A DNA stretch of 64,000 nt from assembly GCA_037074705.1 (NCBI GenBank), contig CM073595.1, forward strand, positions 48,293,639 through 48,357,638, in the 5' to 3' direction. The position numbers and the translations under genes were made by a program. The notes beneath the pieces are model-generated. The model was not told the origin of the DNA and did not search any database. It saw nothing but the letters and a program-made list of their open reading frames with translations. Source of the stretch: Zhengitettix transpicula (lineage: Eukaryota > Arthropoda > Insecta > Orthoptera > Tetrigidae). Shown here in pieces: positions 49,480 through 63,200 of the stretch. Numbering within the stretch: position 1 is the first letter of the stretch; each line of letters opens with the position of its first letter.

Positions 49480-52400
49480 TGTGATAAATTAATGAGACTT
49501 CTCAAAATATGACATCAGCATCATTTCTGTGAATGGAAGCCATTAAAAAATAAAAACAAAGGGTTAAAGATATTTATGAATCATATAAAGTAAAACTGCT
49601 TTATTTGTTTGTAGGTTGCTTAATGTTTTTTAACACAAATTGTATATACGAGACTAAATGTGACCAAATCTAAATGTCAGGGTATTATGAATAAAGAAAT
49701 AGGAGAAAATGTGTTTCTTTTACTCAATTACAAAGGTACAGAAACTTCTTTACTTTTAAATACAAACTTAAGAAATAATGTTCCACTCACCAGGTATAGG
49801 TATTTACAAGTCTCACTTAAGAAAAAACTTTCCATTCGATCCTCTAGGCTTCTATCTTGAACATTGTGTACAGTTGCATAACCACAGTCTGTTTTAGTAA
49901 TATTATTCAAGCTTTCAAGAATCTCCTTGCCTACATGAAGATAAAATGGATTTTTTGTTGCCTAGACAAAAGGGTGATCACAAAGCTATAAAAATAAAAA
50001 GTATATATTTTTCTTATTTTAAAAATCTGAAACACTAACATCAACAAGTGTCTACAGCACATTAATGTTCCATTAAATATATGTTTACTTCTCTTGATAA
50101 TTCATTATAATATTCAAAAACTAGTAACAAATCAGCTTAAGTATGAAACTTGGTAAAGTAATATAAACATTTATTCATAACAATACACATTCAGATCTTA
50201 TAATAATACTACCTCACATAAATAACATTAATGTTATATTTTTGACCCATGGTGTCATTACATGAGCTATGGCTCCAATGTAAACAGATATTTGATTAAA
50301 AATAATATCTAATAAAAATTGTGATATGAGATATTTAAATTGATTGAATAGTTTGACAATTCTTCAAATAATTTGTCACATATTACAACATAAAATGGTA
50401 TTTTTGTTATAATAGTAAATACCAGTTATTTGTAAAGTCATTTACTATATTACCTTAATTTCAGACTGAAAAAACAACATATTTAAGCAAATACAACAAA
50501 CTGAAAATTAGTATAGCAAATCTTTGATTAAAAAAGTTTCCAGACTAAATATACTCTTGGAATATTCTAAATATATTTTCTTCCTGAAAATTGACCATAC
50601 CTCAGGTAATATATTTTTTAAATTAAAACTGTAATTTGACAGCTACTATTAAAACAAGATCTCATAAGCAAAATTACTTACTCGGTATAAAAGATACGTT
50701 GATTCTATGAGTTCTGGTCGTAAAGGATAGAATGACAAGTCTGTAGTCATCAGTTGCCAGTTCCAACGCTCTGGTAAAACCCCATAAAATTTCCATAAAG
50801 TGTAATATAAAGCATGAGCACAAATTGCCTCTTCCACATCACCATGAAGGACCTACAAATTAAAAATATCATATCAACAGCAAGGTCTTCTGTCATATGG
50901 ATTATTCCCGCTAACTAAGAAACAGATGGATACACTCAGAATTTTTCAGTATGTTCTGTATTTTGTGGAACCCAACTTTCTAAATTCAACAAGCCCCAAT
51001 CTCTATACCTCTTTAAACTCATTAGAAACACCCAAAATGGCACATAAATATATTAAAAAGTATTTTTACACAGAGACAATGATAGAAATGACCATCTATA
51101 CTTCTTTTCAAATGGAACCAGATTTGACATTGAAACTCTTCCTTGAGAAGATGAATCAAATTCATACTGTCGATGTAGCTGCACAACTGCAGTAATGGTT
51201 TGTTGTCCTTCGTTACCGACAATGTCTAATTCTCTGCTCTGACAGCCAAATCGGCTCTTATTTGAAAACCATTACACATTATTTGATGTGGTTTCTTTAT
51301 TATTTTGAGACATCAAACAAATTCAATGATTAAAGAATAATTAAGTGATTTTAAAGAGTAAATTTAATTTCAATGCTTGAGATTTACACAAAGATTGCTC
51401 AGTTTGTAAATTACATTCTATTTTACCTGAACTCCAGCAAATGCTGCCTGCAGTGAATCTATCCATGTTGAATATACTGCACCACTATTCATATCAACAT
51501 TGACGTAGAGTGGATGTTCTCCTACACCTTCATTACAATGTTGTCTTCTGTAATAACAAAGAATTATACATAAACTACAGTGCAAAGAAAAATTAATACC
51601 GAATCTTTGGAATGGCTTAATAATGTTGAGTTATTTAGTACATCTGCACTTTAATCTGTATTATTTTACAGAAATTGTAACTCAACAGTACACACATTTA
51701 CAAATTCAAAAATGTACCTTGGATCTACTCACCCTCTACGCATGTATCGTTTAATTGACTGGTAGATCTTTACAAACATTTCATAATCAGTGATCTCTCC
51801 AAATAAAATATATGACTTGAGCAAATATTCATAGAAAGAGTCCAGACCAGCGCCAAGACCACTCATGCGCCCAATCCAACGACCAGATTTTGCATCTATG
51901 GCATTACCTTAATTAAACATAAATATATATTAATGTAATAGGTTATTACGAAATTGATAAATTTATTTAATTAAGTCTAGACTACAATACATATATACGG
52001 TAAAAAGCAACAGACTGCAGTAGACTTTGCTCACAGTTAATTTAGCTCAAAAATTCTCTAAGAGACACCAGATGTGATCGAATAAGTTTACTAGAGCATC
52101 TTTCATGGATACAATGTGTGCATGCAAGTATGTTGGTGGTCACCGCATTGAATCAAAGTTGTAGTATATCAGAAAACTAACCATCCTTTGATGAAGACAA
52201 AAACAGATTGTTATGGTTAACTTTTGTCAAAACTTTATGTAAAATATGATTAATTTTCCTGTTAAAAACCTGTTTTAAAAAGGTTATAGCACAGAAACTG
52301 TACATTTTTGCACATGGGTTCCTATTCAAAACATAATCTATTCAGTCCACACTCAAACTGCTAAGGGGAATTTTCAAACCTCCTGCGTGTGTGTGGTATT

Positions 52401-55268
52401 AATGATCTATATTACATTATCATGAAAAATGACCCCACAGTGTTAGCAGGCATGCAGCACATGTGAGGATGGAGGTCAATGCCTCTCAAAATTGGAACCT
52501 TGTCTTGTCCAACATGGTGACACCGGCACTTAATTCTCAATCCTATCCATACAAATTATGTAAAAATGTCATATCCTAATAAATTTAACAATTTGTATGG
52601 AAAGAGAACATGTGCGTGGCTTTCCTGAAATTGAAGTTCGGCATCACCATTCAGGACAGGAGGAAGTTCTTCAAATTTTTGGAGGCGTTGACTTACCTTA
52701 TATTGACAGTTTGCAAAGTCAGCTGTGACGAAATAAAATTGCAAATTTAGAGCACTTAAGGAAAATTTTGATTTCAGGTAAGTCAGCTACCCTATATCTC
52801 TTTCCCGTCCAAATTCATGCAGAAACTTCTTTCATATTAATACAAACACATGAATGAACACATACATACCTAACAAACCAGTATTTTTTGAACGTGAATT
52901 CCAAAGGGCACGCACAGCTCTTCTTGCATAACCCTCATAGACAGGGTCATTTAACAGTCTGCTTAGAAGGCCAAACTCCAGAAGCAAGGAGCCTGCTCCA
53001 GCAGTACATGTTTCTGAAACAGTGTCCTCTGGAACACCTTCAGATAGACTAACCTATAAAAAAGTAAATTAATACACACATCAAATGGTTGTATTAAATA
53101 AATTCATAAGAGTGCATGTTAACTTAATTCAATGTAAGAAAAATAATGCAACAAACAAAAGAATGTGAAATAAAATTCAAGCTTACACCTGGATATTGTC
53201 TTGGGTACACCATAGAAAAGTCTGTAAAAATCAAAGTTATGGTCATGTCACATCATACAGTAGCAGCAGAATCAGCTAAACATCAGCTATCTCTGAATAA
53301 GACATCATAGTCTTGAATAAATGTAGGTAGGCAGGCAGTAGTTGTTAGTGGATATAAATAAGAGAACTTGCATCAATACTTCATCAGTATAGTAATACCA
53401 AATAGTTAGAAACATGAAGAGACTTATCAATCATTTATATAAAAAAGGACTATAGACATCAGTAATAACAGCTCCATCCCATTATTTAATTGTTGGTTAT
53501 GACATAAAAGAAACAATGTTAATTATTGACTACTAGAACAGGAGTCAGCAAGGAAAACATGTGGCATCAGGAAGGTAAGTTTGTTGTTGCCACAATGCAT
53601 GTGGAATAAACACACAACGATGTAACAAGGACAAACTCTGGATGCTTACAAATGATGAATGGCTGTGCATGTAGCAACTACAAAGAAGAACACTAAACTG
53701 GGATGAAATTGAACCAGCTACTGACTATAAGTGAGACAATTTTCTTATAGGAATTCGTAATAAAACAAATCAGCTAGACAAAGCAGACCATTACAGTAAT
53801 ACCAGTTAAAACACAGATGTAAATACAGAAGAGTCGCCCAGCCACAGGTTCTGACTAAAGTTGCAGATCGGCTAAAGCATTAGCAGGAAAATTTTACTGG
53901 GATTATAAACCATTCATTGGATGTTCTGGTAAAGAAGAAAAAATTATCATACCTCAACGATCAAATTTTGTGGCACAAATAATAGAAATCATATTGAAGG
54001 CATTTAATTACTTGAATGAAATGTTATTAAATTTCATTTCTCAAATATATGCATTTTTGTCTGGATTTCGAGACTATACAGGCACCCTGTGTAAATATGC
54101 ATGTGTATAAACACACGTGGTTTCACAATCATACTGTTACTAACTTTGTGAGTGGACCAAAATAAGAAAAATGAAACCTGAACATATACACAAATTAAAA
54201 ACAGTATGACATGTTTCTTCCTGTTTTGGTGTGAGGAACCACAGTCCAAAGTTTATTTTTTTGAAACAGAACCTGTGTCAACGTGTTTATATATTGTATA
54301 TAATAAAGTATTTATTTAACATCACTTATATTATTGATGACAAATACACAAATTATGACATACAAGAACAACTAAAATGAAATTAAGGAAGTGCTGGTCA
54401 AACCCTTGGATATGGAATGCCTGATGAGCTCTTCTCAAAAGCTGGTAAAAGACGAGATGCCAAATCATGAGCTAATTTTAATAGCTCTCCATCATACCAC
54501 GAAGGTTTTAATTCTCCAAAAGGTTTATCAGGATCCATTATCAGCAAATGTGCTGATATCAGTCCACCGACGATCCTGGAATACCAAATATTTTTATTAT
54601 GTTTGTGCATAATTTTATATAAATGATTGTAAACAATATGAGCAGTCATTAAAATTATATCTAACATTATTTCATTGCTGTATAACTCAAAAGCAACATT
54701 CTTTCTAAAGCTGGAAAAAATATTTATAAACAATTGAAACATATAATATAAATGTTTACTATTATTGCTGTTAGTATATAGTTCAATTGAAATAAAAGTA
54801 CATATGTTCAAAACCTTATATTTGCTTCAAAAACTTGAACAGTATTTTCCTTGTTGAAGTGTACATTCTGTATAACTTTACGTACAGCACATTGAAATTC
54901 TGATGTATTTCCCAGAATGGCCAACGTATCAAGGGAATCAACTAAGGTTAGACTGAAGTCACCCAATACATCGTTGATATTTATATTTGATCTGAAATAA
55001 TATAAAGGATTCCAAATAAAAATATTCAATAAGCTTCTGTAAAATAAATCATCATATGTGTGTTTATACATATTGATCTGTAAAATTACCGTGTGCTAAG
55101 AAATGATGGCTAAACCGAAATGATTCTCAGTTTTCGAACTGGGACACGTTTGTAAATGGACATTTCGACAGTTAGCACTGTCATCTTTTTCTATACTGGA
55201 ATAGGATGGCAGTGATAGAGCTATCGAATCATCGCTGCCTACATCATAGATATGTGTGTGTATGTAAG

Positions 55269-55335
<67 letters not shown>

Positions 55336-56203
55336 GTCTTAAAACATTAACATATCACAGCACAAAACAAATTGTGTTAAATTATCCTCACAGATTATGA
55401 TCACCAGACTCCACCATTGAAGTCATTTGATTCTAATAATAATTTACTTTCATATTCACTAAGTGAATTTCCTTATTCTTATAAGAAATCAAAATTTAAT
55501 GTCTAAATTGTTTAATTCACAGGGTTTGCAACTAAGTACCTTGCATTCTGGATTTATTATTTCAAACATATTGTCATTAACAGCTGAATGAATAGAAAAC
55601 TCCACTCAGTTTCTCATATTCAGTTCTTAGATAAGAAACCAATTCATTTTTTGAAATAGAATCATTCTTGGTTACTCCGGTTGGAAACCAATTTCAAATA
55701 TTCAGTACATGTCAGTTATACTATAATGGGAAAATATAACAACATTTACAAAACTTAGTAAGATAAATGAAAATAAATCCTACATTCATCTTTTTAAAAG
55801 TGAAATAAATTAATTTAGACTTCTACGAATATTAAATACAGCTGGATTAGAACGGATAAATTAAAATTAAAAATTAAGAGTAATAAATTAGGAACACGTC
55901 ATAAAAAATAATGAAAACAAACAAAATAATAATTACTTACGGGTTATTATAATCAGGGCCTCTACCTTTACAATAAATTGGATTCAATTCATCCATAGGA
56001 TATGCATATTCCATATAATTATCGTAAGCAAAATAAAACATCTTCTTTGCTTCCTGCAACATTTTCAGTCTGAGACTATCAGGGAAAACACTATATTTCT
56101 TCTCTAAATTATCCAGTGGCTTTAAAATATTTGATTCCAACGAGTTACCCAAAATTATCAACATTAACATAACACTGAAAGTGTTAACATAGTATCCTGA
56201 CAT
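47723..56203 (-). CDS. Edem1: EDEM1, ER degradation-enhancing alpha-mannosidase-like protein (ten exons, complete)
   Basis: GH47-family ER lectin/mannosidase that trims misfolded glycoproteins for ER-associated degradation. Minus-strand exons: 56203-55941, 54991-54815, 54575-54404, 53053-52870, 51907-51733, 51547-51427, 50852-50682, 49961-49791, 48459-48310, 47821-47723; all GT-AG, phases consistent, 561 codons including TAA. Residues 6-22 form a hydrophobic signal/anchor. Family motifs in order: [16 protein letters not shown] (about 101-116), VQVFEANIR with catalytic Glu near 143, [45 protein letters not shown] with catalytic Asp near 288, [20 protein letters not shown] with catalytic Glu near 411, [17 protein letters not shown], and STEGH with the calcium-binding Thr near 497. 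The tail [18 protein letters not shown] matches the EDEM1-specific C-terminus, which separates it from EDEM2 and EDEM3. It is shorter than human EDEM1 mainly at the N-terminus. Intact, with no premature stops. Confidence 0.96.
49040..49362. mobile_element. near-perfect 320-base palindrome in Edem1 intron 8
   Basis: GAACTTGGATAGTGAGGAAG, ACAGAAATAAATAGGAGAAA, GCTTTATGTGAATTCATATG at the left are mirrored at the right by CATATGAATTCTCATAAAGC, ATTTCTCCTTTTTATTTCTA, TCCTTCCTCACTATCCAAGT. The centre is near 49200 (TTTGTCCCAGACAGGACAAA). Arms of about 155 bases with few mismatches imply a fairly recent foldback insertion. Open frames on both strands here are palindrome shadows. Confidence 0.85.
49422..49477. 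repeat. (GT)n(AT)n microsatellite
   Basis: GTATGTGTGTGT run followed by about 18 AT units, 60 bases beyond the intron 8 palindrome. Confidence 0.95.
52583..52815. mobile_element. foldback family R4, copy D (in Edem1 intron 4)
   Basis: TTGTATGGAAAGAGAACATG, TGGCTTTCCTGAAATTGAAG, TCACCATTCAGGACAGGAGG at the left; GATTTCAGGTAAGTCAGCTA and CTCTTTCCCGTCC at the right. The left splice-like motif is mutated (TTTCCTGAAA instead of CTTACCTGAAA). Confidence 0.7.
55268..55332. repeat. (AT)n microsatellite
   Basis: About 31 pure AT units in Edem1 intron 1. Confidence 0.95.
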
Positions 56204-57104
56204 CGTTTTTATCTATTTCAAAAAAATGCAATATTTAGTGAGTTTATATTTTCGCGGGCATTTACTTAACTGTCAGTTGCAGAAATGGAACAACGGGGAC
56301 TCTTCCAATTCCTATAATATTCTATTACATCATCGTTAACATGTTTCATGACAAATTTTGGTATTCATACGTGACATAAACGTGACATGTTAACCCCCCA
56401 ATAGCATTTTGACAAATGTTGAAAATCAAAGATCTTAAACAATTCATGAAGACAAACTTATTTGAATATTATTTTTCTCGCGTTAGAAATTCCCTAACAC
56501 GATAAATCGAAGAGTATGCTCATCGAAATCGAAATTCGATCTTTAGTTCATGGCAATTTTAAACGAAAATGATATGTTCGGACAAAGTTTATTTAAATTA
56601 ATTTCAACCCATGTCAACAGACATGCAACACCAGTTTCGGATGGCGACTGAAGAGATGAGAGTCCGTTAGGTAATTATACAATTGTGAAATAACTAAAAG
56701 AAAGACAATAAGGTAATTACTCACTCAATAGTTAAAATATTCCATTTCAAAAATATGGCATATAATTAGTTGAATAATTATGAATGTAATAATTCATGGC
56801 CGATTGAGTCAGAAAAATACTATTTAATAGAAATTGTATTTAATATTTAACTAACATTAAAAATTTTAATACCTTCATTTGAACAAATTTTTAAACATTC
56901 GTTTTTATAATGATATTCTATCCAGGTCTATGTGCAAACACAAATAAATAGATTGGAAATATAATAAAAAAAACATTCACCCATTAGTAAAATAAATAAA
57001 AAACTGTGAGCGTCGTTACTTTAAATTTCTTAGTAAACAGTACAAATTGATCGACCCATTTGATAAGTATAGCATTATAATTTTATTTTGATAAAATGAT
57101 AGTT
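56204..57104. other. Edem1 upstream region
   Basis: No TATA box at a usable distance from the Edem1 ATG at 56203 (start context AAAACGATG), so the promoter is probably TATA-less. The rest is AT-rich DNA. Confidence 0.45.
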
Positions 57105-57245
57105 TAAATTTTGTTAACAATACTGAAGATAAAATCCGAAATTTTGAAAAAGACAAAGTAATTTATAATATAGATTGTTTAAATTGTAAAGCTTGTTATA
57201 TAGGTCAGACAAAGCGAGAATCAATTAGCATTGCTACAATTTGAA
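57105..57245 (+). pseudogene. Penelope-like GIY-YIG fragment
   Basis: One plus-strand frame reads NNTEDKIRNFEKDKVIYNID, CLNCKACYIGQTKRESI, then a stop after SIATI. The spacing VIY...C..C...YIGQTKR is the start of a Penelope-like GIY-YIG domain, here with intact YIG. Only about 40 codons survive. It is a second, more AT-biased copy than the one near 38.8 kb and probably from another lineage. Confidence 0.7.
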
Positions 57246-57365
57246 ACATCATGTACAAAAACATACAGTTCTAACTAAACAATAATTAGTTTAATAATCA
57301 TAATATTTAAACATCCTTTGCTGTAGAGACACTTCTCGAGTCTCCACCCGGGAAAAGTCTGTACA

Positions 57366-57432
57366 CTGTTTTGATTTGATTTGATTTATTTTATTCCATT
57401 AGTCCTCGTGTGAGGAAATAGGATGCGTGTGT
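57366..57432 (-). mobile_element. 3' end fragment of the same LINE family
   Basis: On the minus strand this reads ATCCTATTTCCTCACACGAGG, then ACTAATGGAATAAAATAAATC, then three copies of AAATC. This is the same terminus as at 25355-25425, with a short tail repeat of the kind left by LINE insertion. Confidence 0.7.
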
Positions 57433-57799
57433 CGATATTAATAGACTCATTTACAGTTCATTTAATGTGATTTCCCCGAAATGTTGATGGTGTCTGTAGC
57501 ATTTTGTTTGTTGTGTTTCAATTTGAATTTCTTTGTGAAATCACAATAAAACTTTCACTTATAAATTATTGCTTTGAATATGACAACATCGCATGTGTGA
57601 AATGTTGTAATAATGAATAACTTAATACATTCATGAAAAGGCATGATAAGGCATTGAAAGATTTATTAAAGGCAATAAAATTGTTTCTATGCATCTTGTT
57701 TCTTAATTTTTATTCGCATAATTTATTTTTCAATAATTTTTTAGCGTAATCTTCTAATAAATAAAATTGCCTGTATGTTTATGTTCCGCATACAAATTT

Positions 57800-58050
57800 A
57801 CAGCTGAGGAGCAACTCCCATTGGTGGGGGTGGGCGTGGTTGGAAAGATTTCAATCATCATAAAAACGGCCGATATTTGCGTCCAATATATATTTTTTAT
57901 ATTAAATGAGTTTGATAGTGTTTCTCCCGGTGTGGATTGAGTATAATTTCAATCACTGTCGGTATTGGAGCGGAGCACCCTTAGGGGTGAGGGTGGAGGG
58001 GCGTTACAAGAAAATAACGTGAAAACACCCCAGATTGGAGTCAAATCATT
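57800..58050 (-). repeat. dispersed repeat family R2, copy 4
   Basis: Contains GGCCGATATTTGCGTCCAAT, GGTATTGGAGCGGAGCACCC, TTAGGGGTGAGGGTGGAGGG and AAATAACGTG, followed by GATTGGAGTCAAATCA. It matches the units at 18640-19152 and, inverted, 37383-37710. The CTAGCTG terminus is not present. Confidence 0.65.
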
Positions 58051-60165
58051 TTACGATATTCGGGTAATCCAGAGCTATAACTCAGACACACTATAGAGAT
58101 ATAGGTACTCCAAGGCCACGTTTTAAAGCAAACAATCACGACGATAAAAGGGCGTTAATCGAGACAGTTGTTGCTCAACATCTCGCAAAAATCTCCTACG
58201 CACTATAATCCCCATTTAGCATCGGCTTCGTGGAAAGTGTTTATCAACATCACCAGGAGCGTCGATGAAGGCAGTGGAGAGAAATTTGTCGAACCTGTCA
58301 AAAAATAACTTCCTGTATATAATGGTACTTTTTAAAAATATATATTAATCAACTTAAATTAGGGGAAACCCCAATTGAACAATTGGATTGCAGATAACGG
58401 GGGAAACGTTAGTTATCACCAGAAGCGCTGATGAAGGCTATAGAACCTGATTTTGAAGATTCTCTCAGATAAATGACGATAATAAAATCGTATTATCTAT
58501 ATTAAGGAGTACTTCAGGAGGTGACATCAAACTTTGGAGGATATGTAATGGTTCTTTTTTAAAAAAATAATTAATCAACTATTTATTGAACAGCCCTCTT
58601 GAGTGTTCATCACTAAATGTAAATATAAACCTTACGATCCAAACGTTTTTTTCTTTATTTGCTTATATGTACGATTTTCTATGGGGAATTTTTAGTAATG
58701 CTTCTGTCGTCTCATATAAGGTGTGTCTTCTGTGTTCTGAATCAAACTCATTTTCTTCATTTCTACCTATGTTTTTTTATTATGTCATAGCAACATCATC
58801 TATTGATCTCTATTAAGAATGAATCGAAAACGTCTGCAGGTTTAAACGACTTAAGGAGGATCGATCATTGACAATAGTATAATATAAGGACAAAGATCGG
58901 TTAATTTTTTTTTGTAATAAAAATTGACATTCTAATTTGACTATTAAGTAATTTAAAAAAGGATTTAGAAGTCTATATATATGGATAATTATACATTTTT
59001 GTGTGCCTTAAATTCCCATGTTTAACCCATATGGTTTTACAATAAGCTATCGAAGTAGCTCACAAACTGAAGCAGAATTTCCCACCAATAAATACACATC
59101 GTCCAAGAAGAAAGCCGATACAATTTCAATATGAAAAACATGATGAAGTTATATTAGACCCTAAAATCATTTAAAAAGTAGTTATTTTTAAAAAAAATCC
59201 TAGATCAGGCATTTTCTTAAAAATAGATTTAAAGAATTTAAAATTTTACATAAAGTGTTTGTCTTTTTCAGTAGTTCATTATTTAGTTACCCCAAAGAAC
59301 GCTAGATGAAACATTGAAAAGATTTACATCTGAAACATAAAGACGATTCAAGGAATGAGGCTGACATGACAGTATTGATTTGGACAATTAACGCTTTAAA
59401 GTTGCATTTTACAGAAAATTAACCCAGTGATCCACACACATATATGTTCAGAAATAATTTAATGTCAACTTTTCCAAACACATCAAAAGGATGTACGCGG
59501 GTCAGCGGCGAGCCTGTTCAGCAAATATGTACTCTGATGCTATGTAGTAAATGTGTTTCATTTGAGTTTTCTTACTACAGATAAGTAGTATGATTTTGAG
59601 TTCCAAATAATAACTAAAGCAGGCCGCCATGACACTCGTCGTCTCGTTTCTTGGCATTTTGTAATTTTACAATTTTTACTATTTAAAAATTTTAGCAATT
59701 TAAGGTTTCTTTTCGGTATTTCCGTAAAGAAATGACCTTTCTTTGTTTGCACGCTACCGATTTTTTTTTGTATCATAAAAGCACCGTTATCTCAGTCTCA
59801 GGAATTTGAAAGACCCGACTTTCCTGCCGTCATGCAAGGCTTGCATTATTGCATATCCTAATATTAGTAGTGAGAGGTAGTTTGCCCGTGCACCCTTTCT
59901 TACCGTTCAGTTGCACCCCTAACAGTTAAAAGGTTGGACAGCGCTGAACTAAAGGGCGGGGATTTGGAAGGACAATAGACAATGACGTGGAAGCTGATCT
60001 CACCCAACATGAGCGCCTCGTCGTTATCTGAGAGCGCAAATGTTCGCCGACTCTGAGACGAGCACGGGGAAAACCCTTCTGTAGATACTTTTAATCTTGA
60101 AGCATAAACCGCCACGCTGAGCAAGCGTAGCGACTGATTTGTGAGGTACGTGCTGCCACCTAAGT
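58051..60165. other. no gene recognised; GC-rich island at the right end
   Basis: AT-rich until about 59800, then GC-richer from about 59930. This is the likely promoter of the unidentified plus-strand gene starting at 60222. A 107-codon minus-strand frame at 59900-60223 overlaps the island and is probably a by-product of its base composition. Confidence 0.5.
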
Positions 60166-60221
60166 GTATATCAGAGTAGGAGCCTGGCGTTATCGGAACG
60201 GAGACATTCTTGTAGCAAGAC

Positions 60222-60269
60222 ATGGCAGATTACGGCGCCTCTCTCTCCGCTCCGGCGCGCTTACATCAG
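60222..60269 (+). CDS. possible first coding exon of an unidentified gene
   Basis: ATG in good context (AAGACATGG) opens MADYGASLSAPARLHQ and ends at CAG|GTAATT, phase 0. It sits at the 3' side of a GC-rich island (about 59930-60260) in an AT-rich region, as expected for a promoter and first exon; ATATCAGAGT near 60166 could be an initiator. The next exon I can see in the same phase is 63768-63941. Nothing in these 16 residues identifies a family. The assignment is an inference from base composition, start context and splice phase; a non-coding CpG-rich island is the alternative. Confidence 0.4.
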
Positions 60270-63200
60270 GTAATTAATCTTATCTCTCCTCTTTGGATTC
60301 TTTCCGAGCGCAAAAAAATATATATATTTGAATCAGACGTTTGAAACGCCGTTCTCGGACCTTCGCTGATATTAACCCATAGGTTTCAGACACAAACTCC
60401 AGAATCACTTCGCCGCTATCGTTTCCCTAACCGAATGCAAGAACTGCCAAGGTTTGGCAGAGGAACCCCTTGGTGGTGACAACACATTTCGCAGAAACTC
60501 TTCCCGATATTCTGCTGACGAGGGCGAAATCATGCGACGAACGCAACAAACGGGAATCCTTTGAATTTCGTGACACTGTACAAAAAATACAAACACTAGA
60601 TATCATGTCGCCATCTACTAATTCAGTTTATAATTCGATTTTAATTTTCAAAAAAAAGTATTTATCAGTACACACGTTCATTAACGGTGTTTATGATAAA
60701 TCATCTACTCTTCTGAATCAATTCGAATATGCAGATTTTAAGACACGAAATGAAAGCAACTTATACAAACGGGAATTTCACATAAATCAGTCCAATTTAA
60801 GGGCCCCAGGAAATATTAATCTGTTAAATTATTTTTATAAAAAAATTTCGATTAATGAATTGACAAAATTTTTATATTAAAATAAATCTTCTATAAATAT
60901 TATGACATATGCAAACAAATTAATTTACATAGTATAATAAACGATAATTATAGTGTATTAACAACTCCACTCACTACGAACCCATATTTTGGGCAGTGAC
61001 CTCATAATAATACTAAATAATGCAAAACTAAGCCCCATTCCAACTCAGTGCTGTAAAAAGAGGAGTTTAAATTGAAATATAATTAAGACGGAAATGCAAT
61101 TCTACAAAATAAACTCAATTTTGTCTCTAGAAATCAGGTTTAATAAAAATAAGAAAATTTCCTGTATTCACCGTATAGTTTTGCAGAACACATGTGAGAG
61201 ATCCGCTTCAACGTCGTTTTGCATGTAGAGCAGAACAGTATAGTCATTTTCCATAAGTTTCATACGAGAACGTAGGCTTCAAGGATCTTGAAACCCTTAA
61301 ACAATTTTAAAATTATTTTTATTTTCAATAATAAGTTTATTTATGTAGCTAATATCAGATATATATGACGTTAACATTTTCTAAGTAACTTAAAATGAAA
61401 TATTTACGTTTTCTATGTAACTTAGTTATATTAAATATTACGCGTAAACAGATTAATGTAAAACATACTCTATTGACGTACGTTTTTTGAGAGCTGATTT
61501 CAACCCTGTAAAAACATTAATTTTGATAAGCCAAAAATTTATTTACGTTTTATGAAGAACATAAATCACGTTCATGTTAAAAATTTTAATAACTTTAAAA
61601 TACATTGATTTTCTTTGGATGAAATTTTCTCGCACGAAGTACAGAGTGTGAGAGTACATTCCCTGGCAACGTCACCAGAAGTTGAAGATGTGACAGGCAC
61701 CAAAACGTCACGTGTTTACCACAAACTTACCCGGCTGAAGTCTCGACAAAAATTGATTCCTTTTTTACACCTGAAAAACCTTCAATCAATAATTGATTTA
61801 CTTTTGTTGTTCGGTATGCGTTTTTCTCGCACGTCAAACTGTCATATGTTCTATATTTGTTAATATCGTCTCTGAATGTTACTTTATAATGCAATGTTTG
61901 TTCACTTAAATAATGCAAAACATGAGATGACTGAGCTGTCTGCTCAATCACCGAAACTGAAACTTACACAACAGATTTATTTCTGCGCAGTCAGGAAAGA
62001 TTATCGTAAGAAGTTTGCAAGTTGATACTCTCGAGCTGCATGCAAGTACTGCGTTTGTGCACACAGAGTTGTGCAATTCGAAGAATTTGGATTAATCATA
62101 GAAAAATCTTCTGGAAATATCTTGATTGATAGATGTTTTTCTTATCTCACACTTTAGAGTGTTACGTAAATTAGATTTAAAACTACCTTAAACAAAATTA
62201 TATATGTTATGCATATTCGGGTAAAAAAATTGCATAAAAAGAGTTTGCTTTGGTGTGTACAAAATATAAAAACTGTCAACAAGATGAAATCGAGTTTGTA
62301 ACCTCCATCAGTATAGTTTCTGCAACGGCACCATGTTCGGTGTCTCAAATTAATTGTTGTATTCCATCCCATAGGCGACTATTATTCTACAAGGAAAAAT
62401 CCGATTACTAATGGAACCCCAATGCCTCTTCCGTAATTTATTCCCACCTATACCTTAGTACTCATTCCTTTTTGTGTAACTGACGGATAAGATTAATAGT
62501 ATTTGGACGTTCGAAACAGAGATGATTCAAACAGAGAAGATATTTTTCTTTGCCTGTGTTTCCCTCTATTAACGTCAACTGATGTATTTGGAAATGGATT
62601 ACAAACATAAATTTTATTTAAAAAATTGAATCCAAACATTATTCCATTCTTTTCCGCGTAGTTCCCCGGCATCTCCTAAAATTGACTCCTCGAAATTCTC
62701 GCGGCCTTCCTGGATCTCCTTAACAAAACTTTTATTTGAGACAATTAAGTACTGAACTATACATTTGGCGATTAGCAAATTTCATTAGATTCGAAGTTTT
62801 CACATGTGCGAAACTTCGTGCACATGCATCCTTCAACAACTTATTCTCGGCACTTCTAACAGAAATACAGGGAGAGATAAATTAATGATTAATGATTGAA
62901 TTATTTGAAGATGAAGTTGGTGAATTATTTGATATTGGACGAACTAATATAGGGTTCGACAGGGAAAATTTCGTAATAAAATCGGAAATGTCATACTAAA
63001 ATGAAATATGATAAATTATTTTATTTACATTAATACAATATTTATAATTACATATTACTAAATGTTCATGCTGATTATTTTCAGTTATATTAAAATCTAA
63101 GAATGAATTATATTCTTTGCCCCATTGTTACTCCGCTTATGGAAACAAATGTGAGAGTGAATCACTAAATTTAATGATTTAACTTGCCATTATAACAAAA

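Noticed and set aside
59900..60223. 107-codon minus-strand open frame
   Set aside because: Overlaps the GC-rich island and the likely plus-strand first exon; no motif, frame probably kept open by base composition.
60470..60880. 136-codon plus-strand open frame (DERNKRESFEFRD)
   Set aside because: Second half is AT-driven, no motif, no acceptor keeping phase 0 with 60269.
61615..61863. Possible middle exon (SVRVHSLATSPEVEDVTGTK) of the unidentified gene
   Set aside because: An AG precedes SVRVH but there is no convincing pyrimidine tract or GT donor in phase; left out for lack of evidence.
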